Assembly: GCA_963621245.1 (NCBI GenBank)
Contig: CAVFCW010000002.1
Coordinates: 124,001-188,000, forward strand
Source: SIG603 sp963621245
Lineage (GTDB): Bacteria > Bacillota > Clostridia > Oscillospirales > Acutalibacteraceae
Direction of reading: 5' to 3'
DNA: 64,000 nucleotides
Below the pieces are notes generated by a model, which was not told where the DNA came from, made no database searches, and worked only from the letters and a program-made list of their open reading frames with translations. Positions 33,928 through 42,664 of this stretch are shown here, one piece after another; within the stretch, counting starts at the first letter, position 1, and every line of letters begins with the position of its first letter. The translations under genes were made by a program, and so were the position numbers.

Positions 33928-34492
33928 GCTTATCCTCCAAAATTACAATATCCGGTTTTTCGGTTACATTTTTATTTTTCACAACACACACGGCAAATTT
34001 ATCTTTGTAGGCAAAGCAAAACGGACGGTATGCCCTTTCTTTGCCGACTTTAATTTCTTCGCCGGAAGTATCAATCGACTTCAAATCGCAGCCTATGCCG
34101 ACGCCAAGCATCTTTACATAAGCCTCTTTCATCGTCCAAAGTCTGAAAAATTCGTTCATTTGCGAATCGGAATCAATTATTCTGCTCTTTTCGTTTTCGT
34201 CCGCCACACGCTCCAAAATTCTCAAATCATGCGGTCTTATAAGCTCGCAATCGGCGCCGATTTCCTCATCAGATACCGCCGTGATTACAAGCCCCTTACA
34301 GTGACTTATACTGAAAAAGAACGGATTTCCCTCAAGATACGGCTTGCCGTGCTCGCCTTTGATAATCTTTGCGTCTTCTGCACCGTTATCTCTCAAAGCA
34401 AAGTTTAAAACAAAGTCTCTCACCTTTTTTTCGTCCGATTTGAAACTTTCTTTTTTATATTCGTATTCGCAGATATACAGTTTTGTTTTCAT
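33911..34492 (-). CDS. 4'-phosphopantetheinyl transferase (Sfp-type)
   Basis: A 193-residue enzyme that moves phosphopantetheine from CoA to carrier proteins. IGADCELIRPHDLRI holds the first Asp/Glu metal ligand and FFRLWTMKEAYVKMLGVGIG is the signature (W/F)xxKEA. Compact Sfp type. The ATG shares one base with the glpK stop (TGATG) and its ribosome site GAGGA is in glpK, hence an operon glpK-sfp-rsuA. No carrier-protein or polyketide gene is in the window. Confidence 0.9.
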   Translation of the reverse strand: MKTKLYICEYEYKKESFKSDEKKVRDFVLNFALRDNGAEDAKIIKGEHGKPYLEGNPFFFSISHCKGLVITAVSDEEIGADCELIRPHDLRILERVADENEKSRIIDSDSQMNEFFRLWTMKEAYVKMLGVGIGCDLKSIDTSGEEIKVGKERAYRPFCFAYKDKFAVCVVKNKNVTEKPDIVILEDKLDRKT

Positions 34493-36000
34493 CAATCCTC
34501 AGCCCAGTTCATGGAACATTTAACGGCTTTGTGCCAACGCTTCATAAGCTTGGTTACATTTTCCTCGTCATAATTTGGTTTAAAGACAGCCTGTGCCTCG
34601 GGAATTTTCTCAAGCTCAGCCATGTTCTGCCAAAAACCTACGGCAAGCCCCGCAAGCATCGCCGCACCCATTGCCGTTGTTTCTAGGCAACCCGGGCGTG
34701 TTATTCTGTGGCCTGTTATATCCGACTGAAACTGCATGAGAAATTCCGATCGGCTTGCGCCGCCGTCAACTCTCAGCTCTGTTACTTTCACGCCCGAATC
34801 AAGCTCGATTGTATCGAGAAGATCCTTGCTTTCGTATGCTATGCTCTCGAGAACCGCCCTCGCAAAATGCGCACGGGTACAGCCTCTCGTAACTCCCATT
34901 AGCGATCCTCTTGCGTACATATCCCAGTACGGCGCACCGAGACCCGTGAACGCAGGAACGAACACTGCGCCGGCAGTGTCCTCCACGGTGGCGGCCAGCT
35001 CGTCTGCCTGAGAGGGATTATCGATAATCTTGAGCTCGTCACGCATCCACTGAATCGCAGAACCGGCATTGAATGCACTGCCCTCAAGCGCATAAGTAGG
35101 TTTTCCGCCAACGCTCCAAGCTATTGTTGTGAGCAAACCGTTTTGGCTCTTGTGTGGAACTTCGCCCGTATTCATAAGCACGAAACAGCCCGTTCCGTAT
35201 GTGTTCTTTGCCATGCCCTCGTGGAAACAGCACTGACCGAACAGCGCCGCATGCTGATCGCCCGCAATTCCCGAAATCGGTATTTTTTCGCCGAGAATTT
35301 TCTCATCAAGATATCCAACCGTCTCGGAAGAGGCGACAACTTTCGGCAGACATTCTGCCGTGACGCCGAAATAATCCATGAGCTTTTTGTCCCATTCTAG
35401 CTTTTGAATATCAAACATCATGGTTCTCGAGGCGTTGGTGCAATCGGTAACGTAGCTTTTTCCGCCTGTCAGATTCCAAACAAGCCAAGTGTCAACCGTT
35501 CCGAAACGGAGCCGTCCGAGCTTTTGAAGCTCTTTTGCTCTCGGCACGTTATCGAGTATCCACTTCATTTTTGTTCCGGCGAAGTACGGATCGATAATAA
35601 GTCCCGTTGTGTTCTTTATGTAGTCCTCAAGTCCGTCTTTTTTTATCTGCTCGCAGATTGCCGCCGTTCTTCTGCACTGCCAAACTATGGCATTGTAAAC
35701 GGGTTCGCCCGTCTCTGCGTCCCAAGCTATTGTAGTCTCACGCTGATTTGTGATGCCGACTGCGGCAATCTCGGATGCCTTTGCACCCGCAATCAAAACG
35801 GCCTGTTCAATCGAATAAAGCTCCGTATCGATTATTTCCTTCGGGTCGTGCTCGACAAATCCGGGCTTTGGAAAAATCTGTCTGAATTCCTTTTGAGCCA
35901 TACCGACTATTTTGCAGTCTCTGTCGAACAGAATCGCTCTCGAGCTTGTCGTGCCCTGATCGATAGCAAGCACATATTTTTTATCGTTTAATTTACTCAT
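34492..36000 (-). CDS. glpK: Glycerol kinase
   Basis: A 502-residue FGGY kinase making glycerol-3-phosphate. LAIDQGTTSSRAILFDRD is the N-terminal phosphate loop, GTVDTWLVWNLTGG and PAFTGLGAPYWDMYARG are glycerol-kinase signatures, and ELRVDGGASRSEFLMQFQ is the second nucleotide motif. The length matches GlpK exactly. AAGGAT before ATG. No glpF or glpD beside it; it heads an operon with the Sfp-type and RsuA-type genes. Confidence 0.96.
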   Translation of the reverse strand: MSKLNDKKYVLAIDQGTTSSRAILFDRDCKIVGMAQKEFRQIFPKPGFVEHDPKEIIDTELYSIEQAVLIAGAKASEIAAVGITNQRETTIAWDAETGEPVYNAIVWQCRRTAAICEQIKKDGLEDYIKNTTGLIIDPYFAGTKMKWILDNVPRAKELQKLGRLRFGTVDTWLVWNLTGGKSYVTDCTNASRTMMFDIQKLEWDKKLMDYFGVTAECLPKVVASSETVGYLDEKILGEKIPISGIAGDQHAALFGQCCFHEGMAKNTYGTGCFVLMNTGEVPHKSQNGLLTTIAWSVGGKPTYALEGSAFNAGSAIQWMRDELKIIDNPSQADELAATVEDTAGAVFVPAFTGLGAPYWDMYARGSLMGVTRGCTRAHFARAVLESIAYESKDLLDTIELDSGVKVTELRVDGGASRSEFLMQFQSDITGHRITRPGCLETTAMGAAMLAGLAVGFWQNMAELEKIPEAQAVFKPNYDEENVTKLMKRWHKAVKCSMNWAED

Positions 36001-36032
36001 TTATCCACAATCCTTATATTAAAGTTAATAAC

Positions 36033-37172
36033 TTATTTGAAATATCTCAGCACACTTTCAAAGGCTACCTTGTAGCCGAGCGGCAATGAATCAAGCTCCA
36101 CATATTCCTCTCTTGTGTGAGCGCCAGCACCGAAATATGTTCCGTAGCAAACGGCGGGAATTCCCATGGAAAGAGGAATGTTGCAGTCAGTTGAAGCGGG
36201 GCCGGAATGAACGGGGCGGCCCGTGGTTCTCTCGAGAAGCTCCGTAGCCATAAGCACAAGCTCCTCTTTTCTTCTTCTGCCGTTTTCGTCCATACTCTCG
36301 CAAGGGCGAAGACCGACAAGCTCTGTCTCGACTTTCACTTTTTCGGAGCGGTGAGACTCAAAAATCTTCTCGAAATTCTCTTTCATAATTGCAAGCGAAC
36401 GCTCGTCGTCGGAGCGGTACTCGCACAGCATGGAAACCTCTTGAGCGATTGTATTGACGGAAGTTCCACCGTTAATTGTGCCGACATTGTAGCTTGTCTT
36501 TCCGAATTTCGGAACATCGATTTTATATATGTCGGAGATAATACCCGATATTGCTGCAATTGCGTTTTTGTTTCCGAAATTAGCGTAAGAATGACCGCCC
36601 TCGGTTTTTACCGTAACTTTGTATCTCGCAGAGCCGACAGCTCCCGTGAGAAGTCCCTCCATGGTGCCGTCAAAGCTAAAGAATTCCTTTATTCTTCCCT
36701 TGTAGGTTTCGCAGATTTTTCTTGAGCCTTTGAGGTTGCCCATGCCCTCCTCACCCGCATTGCAGACGAAGACGATTCCCGCACCCTTTGTTTCGGGATT
36801 GTTGTTTGCAACATACTTTGCCGTCATGAGAAGTGCCGCAAGGTTAGCGGTATCGTCGCCGATGCCCGGGCAGTTGATTCTTCCGTTCTCTATGTAAAGC
36901 GGAAGCTCGTCGGTATCGGGGAAAACGACATCGATGTGAGCCATAAAAACGACTACGGGGTTATTCTCCGTAACACCGTAAGGATATACAACATTTAAGG
37001 CTTCATCGGTGTATACGCCCTTTGCGCCGTTTTGTGTGAGCCAGTCGCGGCAGAACTTCATTCGCTTCTCCTCGTGGTTTGAGGGGGACGGAATTTTGGC
37101 TATCGTTAGGAGTAAATCGAGAGTCTCCTTTGAGTGATCGTCTATATATTTAAGTACTTTTTCGTTTAACAT
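36033..37172 (-). CDS. M20-family peptidase (PepT-like)
   Basis: A 379-residue zinc peptidase. Ligand motifs are MAHIDVVFP (His), GIGDDTANLAA (bridging Asp), CNAGEEGMGN (Glu-Glu), SFDGT and GAGAHTREEYVE (last His). It resembles the tripeptidase/M20A-B group with the inserted dimerisation domain (GGHSYANFGNKNAIA). The start MLNEKVLKYIDD at 37172 is chosen because AGAGGTG lies eight bases before it; the frame is open further upstream without a ribosome site. Confidence 0.88.
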   Translation of the reverse strand: MLNEKVLKYIDDHSKETLDLLLTIAKIPSPSNHEEKRMKFCRDWLTQNGAKGVYTDEALNVVYPYGVTENNPVVVFMAHIDVVFPDTDELPLYIENGRINCPGIGDDTANLAALLMTAKYVANNNPETKGAGIVFVCNAGEEGMGNLKGSRKICETYKGRIKEFFSFDGTMEGLLTGAVGSARYKVTVKTEGGHSYANFGNKNAIAAISGIISDIYKIDVPKFGKTSYNVGTINGGTSVNTIAQEVSMLCEYRSDDERSLAIMKENFEKIFESHRSEKVKVETELVGLRPCESMDENGRRRKEELVLMATELLERTTGRPVHSGPASTDCNIPLSMGIPAVCYGTYFGAGAHTREEYVELDSLPLGYKVAFESVLRYFK

Positions 37173-37261
37173 TTTGCACCTCTTGTCACTGAGTATTTTT
37201 CCTTTAAGTTCAAGTATATCACCTTTAAAAGCATACCGCAACAAGCCAAAATACCTCATTT

Positions 37262-37290
37262 TTGACAAATTGATAAAAATGTTGTATTAT
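37262..37290 (+). promoter_or_regulatory. Promoter of the lipoprotein gene
   Basis: TTGACA (37262-37267), 17 bp spacer, TATTAT (37285-37290), rightward, about 70 bp before the lipoprotein ATG. Confidence 0.85.
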
Positions 37291-37363
37291 ATATTAGCCG
37301 AACACATCTATATCTGTATCTCCCCCACTTGATATTTGAAATTTTGAGAAAGGAAAAAGATCC

Positions 37364-38155
37364 ATGATGAAGAGAATAGCGGCTCTTTTGATGTTGCTCG
37401 TTATATGCTTTGGCATTTCAGGATGCAAGCATAAGTCCTCAGGCGAGGACGCAAGTTCAAGCGAAGAGGCAAGTGTTCAAAGCTCTTCTGCAGCAGCAGG
37501 CAGCGTCGAGATAACCATTCCGAAAAGCGCAGACGATATTTGCGGCTCATACTTCACAGAGAATTCTTCCCGACTCGGAATAAGCACCCTTACGTCAAAC
37601 GGTGACGGAAGCGTTTCGTTCACGATTAATTCCAACAATAAGGATGAGCTTATTAGAAATCTGAGAATATTGCTTAACGAAAAGCTCGATACTCTTAAAT
37701 CGGGCAACAGCTTTATCACGAGCATAAACTTTGACAGAGATTTAACAACTCTTACCTGTCTTGCCGACAGCTCCACATACACTGCACCCGACGAGAGTTT
37801 CTTTGACACGTGTTATGTGGCGATAGTCGCTTGCTTGGCGGCTGAGGGCAATGGCGAAGAAACAATAAAGGATTACAGACTGAAAGTAGTTTTTGTCGAT
37901 AAGGACAATTTCGGCTTGATAAGCAAATTCAGGTATCCGAGCGACTCTTCCGAGGCTCCAGTTGTTTCGTCGAATAATCAAACGACTGCCGATTCGTCTC
38001 AGGATGAAACCTACACAGACGACACTTACACAGACGACACTTACACGGACGATAATTACACCGATGATTATTATACCGACGACAGCTATGATTACGGTTC
38101 GGACGAAACCTATTACTCAGAGGATTATTATTCTGACGAAGAGTATTACAACTGA
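37364..38155 (+). CDS. Lipoprotein with acidic Tyr/Asp-rich repeat tail
   Basis: A 263-residue predicted lipoprotein: signal peptide and lipobox FGISGC (Cys21), then a Ser/Glu-rich linker, a globular domain (about 45-200) of unknown family, and an unusual tail of five 15-bp units encoding Y-T-D-D-x (38012-38086), followed by further Tyr/Asp/Glu residues to the C-terminus. The tail could bind cations or be a surface-charge feature. AAAGGA before ATG. Monocistronic between a good promoter and a bidirectional terminator. Confidence 0.82.
   Translation: MMKRIAALLMLLVICFGISGCKHKSSGEDASSSEEASVQSSSAAAGSVEITIPKSADDICGSYFTENSSRLGISTLTSNGDGSVSFTINSNNKDELIRNLRILLNEKLDTLKSGNSFITSINFDRDLTTLTCLADSSTYTAPDESFFDTCYVAIVACLAAEGNGEETIKDYRLKVVFVDKDNFGLISKFRYPSDSSEAPVVSSNNQTTADSSQDETYTDDTYTDDTYTDDNYTDDYYTDDSYDYGSDETYYSEDYYSDEEYYN
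38012..38086 (+). repeat. Five 15-bp tandem coding units (YTDDx)
   Basis: The first two units are identical (TAC ACA GAC GAC ACT), the other three differ at third positions and at the last codon. The length could vary by slippage in steps of five residues without a frameshift. Confidence 0.85.
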
Positions 38156-38170
38156 TAAAATCGAATAGAT

Positions 38171-38212
38171 AAAAACTCCGTTTCAACATTCAGTGAAACG
38201 GAGTTTTTTTTT
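38171..38212. terminator. Bidirectional terminator
   Basis: AACTCCGTTTC (38174-38184) pairs with GAAACGGAGTT (38195-38205), with a T tract rightward and A tract on the other side. It lies between the convergent lipoprotein and amidohydrolase genes; the M20D stop codon is at its edge. Confidence 0.92.
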
Positions 38213-39338
38213 ACATCTTCAATTCTGCAAGCGCAGAAAACATCTTGAGTGCGGTAGGAATAATATTGTCGTTAAAATCATATCCGACCGTATGAATTGC
38301 GGGGTATTCAAGTCCGTTTCCGATATAGAATATCGCACCCGGAATTTTTCTTGTGAAGTAACCGAAATCCTCGGAGGAACGGAAAGGCTTTTTAAGCTCG
38401 GAATACGAAACCCCCGCTTTCTTTGCCGCCGCAATAACGTTTTTTGCTCCGTCCTCGGTGTTGACCGTCTCGGGGAAAACATCGCACTCGCTGATTTTAA
38501 GCGTCAATCCGAATTTTTCGGCAATACCCTCTGCGGCTGATTTCAAATACATCTCTGCCAACAAATAAGTATTGGGGTCTTCCCCCCTGAGCGTAACTGA
38601 AAGAGAACCGACTCCCGGAGATATTCCGAAGTTTTTGTCACCGAGAGAAATATCAACTATTGTGGCAAGCAACAGCTTATTTTTCTTTTTGTAAAAATCA
38701 AGCTTTGTTTTTTTCACAAACTCGGCTATCGCAAAGGCGGGATTGTTGCCGTCCTCGGGCTGGCTTGCGTGAGAATTTTTGCCGATAAACTCATATGTCA
38801 AACCCTTTGACGCACAGTGAGTGGCACCGCTTTTAGAAATTACCGTGCCCTCTTTGAATCCGCTCCAGTTGTGGAAAGCATAGACGAACGCCACACCGAG
38901 CGAAGCGAGATAGTCGGCACATTCTTCTCCGCCCGCACCGATTTCCTCAGCGTGTTGGAAGCAGAAATAAATATCCCTGTCTGCGCCGTATTCGTTCACA
39001 AGACTTGCAAAGCCGACAAGACAAGCGGCGTGACCGTCGTGTCCGCAGCGGTGAGAAACTTTCGGATTGAGCGAAGCGTAAGGCTTATCAATAGTTTCTT
39101 CAATCGGGAGCGCATCAAAATCGGCACGAAAAGCGAGAGGCTTGTCCGCCTTATTTTTTGCTTTATAGCTTGCCAAAATCCATTTGCCCATATTTTTCAC
39201 TTCGATGTTTTTAAGACCCGAGAGCTTTTCAATAATCAACGCTTTTGTTTTTTCCTCGTGAAGCGAGAGCTCCGCGTTTTGATGCAAAAGGTGTCTGAAT
39301 TCTACCGTATCATTCAGAATTTCATTTGGAATTATCAC
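38211..39338 (-). CDS. M20D-type amidohydrolase
   Basis: A 375-residue metal-dependent amidohydrolase of the M20D group (N-acyl-amino-acid, hippurate or aminobenzoyl-glutamate hydrolases). RADFDALPIEE, HRCGHDGHAAC and FCFQHAEEIGAGGEEC hold the Asp, Cys/His and Glu-Glu metal ligands. It overlaps the P-type ATPase stop by 4 bp, so the two are an operon. The substrate cannot be told. Confidence 0.92.
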   Translation of the reverse strand: MIIPNEILNDTVEFRHLLHQNAELSLHEEKTKALIIEKLSGLKNIEVKNMGKWILASYKAKNKADKPLAFRADFDALPIEETIDKPYASLNPKVSHRCGHDGHAACLVGFASLVNEYGADRDIYFCFQHAEEIGAGGEECADYLASLGVAFVYAFHNWSGFKEGTVISKSGATHCASKGLTYEFIGKNSHASQPEDGNNPAFAIAEFVKKTKLDFYKKKNKLLLATIVDISLGDKNFGISPGVGSLSVTLRGEDPNTYLLAEMYLKSAAEGIAEKFGLTLKISECDVFPETVNTEDGAKNVIAAAKKAGVSYSELKKPFRSSEDFGYFTRKIPGAIFYIGNGLEYPAIHTVGYDFNDNIIPTALKMFSALAELKM

Positions 39339-41677
39339 TTTTTCTCCTCTTTTCTCTCAATTACGTTTTCGATAAAATGCGAGATTGCCATGGTGCAGCT
39401 AAGGCTCATAAGCATGTAAGGCAATATGACCACGCACATCTTGTAGTTTGGCGGCGTGAGCGACAAAAGCGACGGGAAGTAAACATACGCTATAACAAAC
39501 GCCGTTATGACAAATATAAACAGGAAAAATCTCATAATGTTAAACGGAAAACTTACCCTGAAAAGCATGACAACTCCCGTAAAGAATGTGAGTATGACTG
39601 CCGTTGCGGAAAGCTCAGCAAAGCTCAACGAGAATGCTCTTTCAATAAGCACCAACATTAAAATATTTAGGAACATCGGCACCGCAGATGGTATCGCTTT
39701 CTTGATAACGTTAATTATAAATCTGCCCTTGATTCTGTCTTTGTTTGGTTCAAGTGCAAGAATGAACGACGGAATGCCTATTGTCAAGCTTGAAATGAGC
39801 GACATCTGAATAGGCTCGAACGGATAAGTCGTGCTTACAAATATGAATAGCACGGACAAAAGCACGGAGAAAATCGTCTTGGTCAAAAAGAGTGAAGCCG
39901 AGCGCTGAAGGTTGTTTATCGATCTTCTTCCCTCACGGACGACCTTGGGCAAAGAAGCAAAGTTAGAATCGAGCAAAACAAGATCCGAAACCGTTCTTGC
40001 GGCGTCACTTCCGCTTGCCATTGCAATACTGCAATCGGACTCCCTTAGCGCAAGAACATCGTTAACGCCGTCGCCCGTCATTGCCACGGTGTGACCCTCG
40101 TCCTTAAGGAATCTGACAAACTTATACTTCTGTTCTGGTGTAACTCTTCCGAAAACGGAATGAGTTAAAACAGCCTCTTTAATTTCTTCATCCGTTGTAA
40201 GCGTTGATGCGTCAATATAGTTTTCTGCATTTTTAAGACCCGCTTTTTTTGCAATCTGCGATACAGTCACCGCATTATCACCCGAGATAACCTTTAGGTC
40301 AACTCCCTGTTCCGCAAAATAAGCAAGCGTATCGGGCGCTTCGGCTCTTATCTTATCGCTTATGAGTATAAGACCGACCGCCTTTGTATTCTCCGGTACG
40401 CCCTTATCGTCAAATCCGTTGTCACTTGACGCAAGCAAAAGGACACGCGAACCGCTCGCCGCATAGCTCTCTGCGATTTCTTTGTAGCGTGAAAATTCTC
40501 CGCCCAAAATAAATTCACCCGCACCCATAAGGTAGGTTTTACCCGACTCAAACTCCGCTCCGCTCCACTTTCTTGCGGACGAAAACGGAACCGTGTTTTT
40601 TGCGGTTAAACTAGATTCCTTTCCAAACTCAGTTAGAAGTGCGTTGTAAGTAGGATTGTTGTCGTTAAGCACCGTGACAAGAGAAGAAACAGCTGCTTTC
40701 ATCTCATCCTCATCGTGTCCGTCAAGCGGAACAAAGCCGTCAAACTGCATACTGCCCTCGGTGATTGTGCCCGTTTTGTCAAGGCAAAGAACATCAACCC
40801 TCGCAAGCGCCTCAATGCAGTAAAGCTCCTGTACGAGCGTGTTATGCTTTGAAAGTCTTATGACGCTAACGGCAAAAACCACCGAAGTGAGAAGCACAAG
40901 TCCCTCGGGAATCATGCCCGTCAAGGCGGCAACCATACTCACTATCGAATTTCGGTAAGAGACGCCCTCGACAAAAAACGACTTCCAGAATAAAAGTCCG
41001 CCGACTGGAACAAGGCTAAACGAGATAAACTTCACTATTACGTTAAGCGACTTCATTATCTCCGACTTCTGATCCTTTGTCTTGCTTGCCTCACCCGCAA
41101 TTTTATTTGCGTAGCTTTCAGCACCCACTTTTTCGGCGTATGCAAGACAGTTTCCGCTTACTATAAAACTGCCCGACATAAGTCGGTCTCCCTGTTTCTT
41201 TCCGACGGGATCGGATTCGCCCGTCAGAAGGGATTCGTCAACCTCCGCTTCGCCCGAAACGACAACGCAGTCGGCACACACCTGATTGCCGATTTCAAGC
41301 ATTATCAAATCGTCCTTTACGACCTCGGATACCGTTATTGTCTGCAAATTTCCGTCTCGGATAACGTTTACCTTTGGTGCGGAAATGAGGCTTAGCTTAT
41401 CAATCGTTTTCTTTGAGCGTATCTCTTGAAAACTACCTATCGCCGTGTTTGCGACGACAACTCCCAAAAAGAGAACGTTCTTTATCGATCCCGTTGAGAG
41501 AACGAGAAAAGCCAAAATAAAGTTCACTATGTTAAAGAAAGTGAATATGTTGTTAAGAATGATTTGCTTTACGGATTTCGTCTTAACTCCGACATCGCGG
41601 TTATCAAGTCCTTGCTCATGCCGAGCCTCTACCTCGGCTGAAGAAAGTCCGTAGTAAACATTTTCAGACTCTGCCAT
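39335..41677 (-). CDS. P-type cation ATPase (CtpE-like)
   Basis: A 780-residue pump. Actuator motif LLTGESDPVGK (151-161), PEGL membrane motif near 258, phosphorylation Asp300 in CLDKTGTITEG, nucleotide domain, hinge MTGDGVNDVLAL, and ten predicted membrane helices. The order and the short N-terminus resemble CtpE-type calcium ATPases of Actinobacteria and relatives in Firmicutes; there is no heavy-metal-binding domain. Ca2+ transport is the best guess. First gene of a pair with the M20D amidohydrolase. Confidence 0.88.
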   Translation of the reverse strand: MAESENVYYGLSSAEVEARHEQGLDNRDVGVKTKSVKQIILNNIFTFFNIVNFILAFLVLSTGSIKNVLFLGVVVANTAIGSFQEIRSKKTIDKLSLISAPKVNVIRDGNLQTITVSEVVKDDLIMLEIGNQVCADCVVVSGEAEVDESLLTGESDPVGKKQGDRLMSGSFIVSGNCLAYAEKVGAESYANKIAGEASKTKDQKSEIMKSLNVIVKFISFSLVPVGGLLFWKSFFVEGVSYRNSIVSMVAALTGMIPEGLVLLTSVVFAVSVIRLSKHNTLVQELYCIEALARVDVLCLDKTGTITEGSMQFDGFVPLDGHDEDEMKAAVSSLVTVLNDNNPTYNALLTEFGKESSLTAKNTVPFSSARKWSGAEFESGKTYLMGAGEFILGGEFSRYKEIAESYAASGSRVLLLASSDNGFDDKGVPENTKAVGLILISDKIRAEAPDTLAYFAEQGVDLKVISGDNAVTVSQIAKKAGLKNAENYIDASTLTTDEEIKEAVLTHSVFGRVTPEQKYKFVRFLKDEGHTVAMTGDGVNDVLALRESDCSIAMASGSDAARTVSDLVLLDSNFASLPKVVREGRRSINNLQRSASLFLTKTIFSVLLSVLFIFVSTTYPFEPIQMSLISSLTIGIPSFILALEPNKDRIKGRFIINVIKKAIPSAVPMFLNILMLVLIERAFSLSFAELSATAVILTFFTGVVMLFRVSFPFNIMRFFLFIFVITAFVIAYVYFPSLLSLTPPNYKMCVVILPYMLMSLSCTMAISHFIENVIERKEEKK

Positions 41678-41750
41678 AATTTCCTCCGTTTTTCAAATAT
41701 CAAATTCATTCTATCATCAAAACAAATCCATTACAATAAACAAATTGAAA

Positions 41751-41781
41751 ACAAAAATCGGTGTGAAAAAATCACACCGAT
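41751..41781 (-). terminator. Terminator of the queT gene
   Basis: ATCGGTGTGA (41757-41766) pairs with TCACACCGAT (41772-41781), followed leftward by TTTTTGTTTTC. Confidence 0.88.
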
Positions 41782-41840
41782 AATACTTAGATTAAACTGT
41801 ACGGCTTTCAAGGCAACCTATTTGACAGCCGCAAGGCTTT

Positions 41841-42386
41841 TTAGGCGTTACCCGCAAAAACCTTTTCGAGAGCACGGTTTCTCTTGAGTGCCAATGTGAG
41901 CGGAACACCGAGAACCAAAAGCACAACAAGCTCGCCGATTCCAACCGAAAGAGCTGTTGGAACAAAAATTGCCATGTTGCAGTTTGCAAATGCAAAGCTT
42001 CCGCTGTCCGAAAGACAAACAAGCTCAAAGCCGACTATTACAGCGTTGAAAATAACTGGCATAAAAATGGAAAGAACGGGAATTGAGCAGAACTCGATTT
42101 TTCTGAGCATTCTTCCTGTTACAGCTGCAAGGAAAGTAGCAAGTGTGCCGAAAACCCAGTCGACAACACCGAGGGTACTGCCGAGGTTAGAGAGAAAACA
42201 TCCGAGAGTAAGTCCCGGTATAGCGGCGGGAGTGAATATCGGAAGGATAGTCAAAGCCTCGCTGAATCTGAACTGAACGGAACCGTAAGCGAGATTCCAA
42301 GCCGCAGCGACATAGGTCAAAACGGTATAAAGTGCCGCAATGACAGCCGCCTCACACAAAAAGCGTACAAATTTTTTGTTATTCAT
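41841..42386 (-). CDS. queT: QueT-family transporter (queuosine precursor, ECF S component)
   Basis: A 181-residue membrane protein with six helices. VIAALYTVLTYVAAAWNLAY, VQFRFSEALTILPIFTPAAI and GCFLSNLGS are the QueT signature blocks. It takes up preQ1 or a related queuosine precursor, probably with a shared ECF energy module encoded elsewhere. The start MNNKKFVRF at 42386 has GAAGGTAAG before it; an ATG 18 bp upstream lacks a ribosome site. A preQ1-type riboswitch lies in the leader. Confidence 0.92.
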   Translation of the reverse strand: MNNKKFVRFLCEAAVIAALYTVLTYVAAAWNLAYGSVQFRFSEALTILPIFTPAAIPGLTLGCFLSNLGSTLGVVDWVFGTLATFLAAVTGRMLRKIEFCSIPVLSIFMPVIFNAVIVGFELVCLSDSGSFAFANCNMAIFVPTALSVGIGELVVLLVLGVPLTLALKRNRALEKVFAGNA

Positions 42387-42399
42387 TTTTATTCTTACC

Positions 42400-42416
42400 T
42401 TCACCGAAATGCGGTG
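42400..42416 (-). promoter_or_regulatory. Leader hairpin before the queT ribosome site
   Basis: TCACCG and CGGTGA pair around CATTT directly before AAGGTAAG. It lies between the riboswitch and the start codon and may be part of the expression platform. Confidence 0.5.
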
Positions 42417-42418
42417 AC

Positions 42419-42460
42419 CTTTCTTAGTGTTTTTTTAAAGTCAGGAGGTTGCGACTGACT
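42419..42460 (-). ncRNA. PreQ1-I-type riboswitch (queT leader)
   Basis: On the minus strand a stem AGTCAG/CTGACT (42460-42455 and the matching arm) encloses a loop TCGCAACCTC, followed by an A-rich tail TTAAAAAAACACTAAG. Stem, CGCAACC-type loop and A-tract with CTAAG are the layout of preQ1 class I aptamers, which sense the queuosine precursor. It sits before queT, the expected gene. The pseudoknot pairing was not modelled. Confidence 0.7.
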
Positions 42461-42482
42461 ACTGCGGTAAGACAGCTTTAGA

Positions 42483-42511
42483 ATGATACTACATTTTCAC
42501 AATAATTTCAA
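42483..42511 (-). promoter_or_regulatory. Promoter of queT leader
   Basis: Leftward TTGAAA (42511-42506), 17 bp spacer, TATCAT (42488-42483); transcription would begin about 20 bp before the riboswitch. Confidence 0.75.
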
Positions 42512-42589
42512 TAGCGAAAACAAAAATCTTCACTCATTCGTAGAAATTAAACCAAAACACAAATTTATCTGTGCAAAGTGTGCATTTTG

Positions 42590-42598
42590 TGCTAAAAT
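42590..42598 (+). promoter_or_regulatory. Extended -10 of the PurF-like gene
   Basis: TGCTAAAAT at 42590-42598, rightward, about 67 bp before the ATG. The -35 area (TGTGCA) is weak. Confidence 0.45.
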
Positions 42599-42664
42599 TT
42601 AACTGTATTAGGCATCGTAAAACCACTTATTAAAAACACTTACTTAAAGAGAAAGAAGGGCACT

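Noticed and set aside
36033..37268. Longer N-terminus for the M20 peptidase
   Set aside because: The extra 32 residues have no family similarity and no ribosome site; the start at 37172 has a good one.
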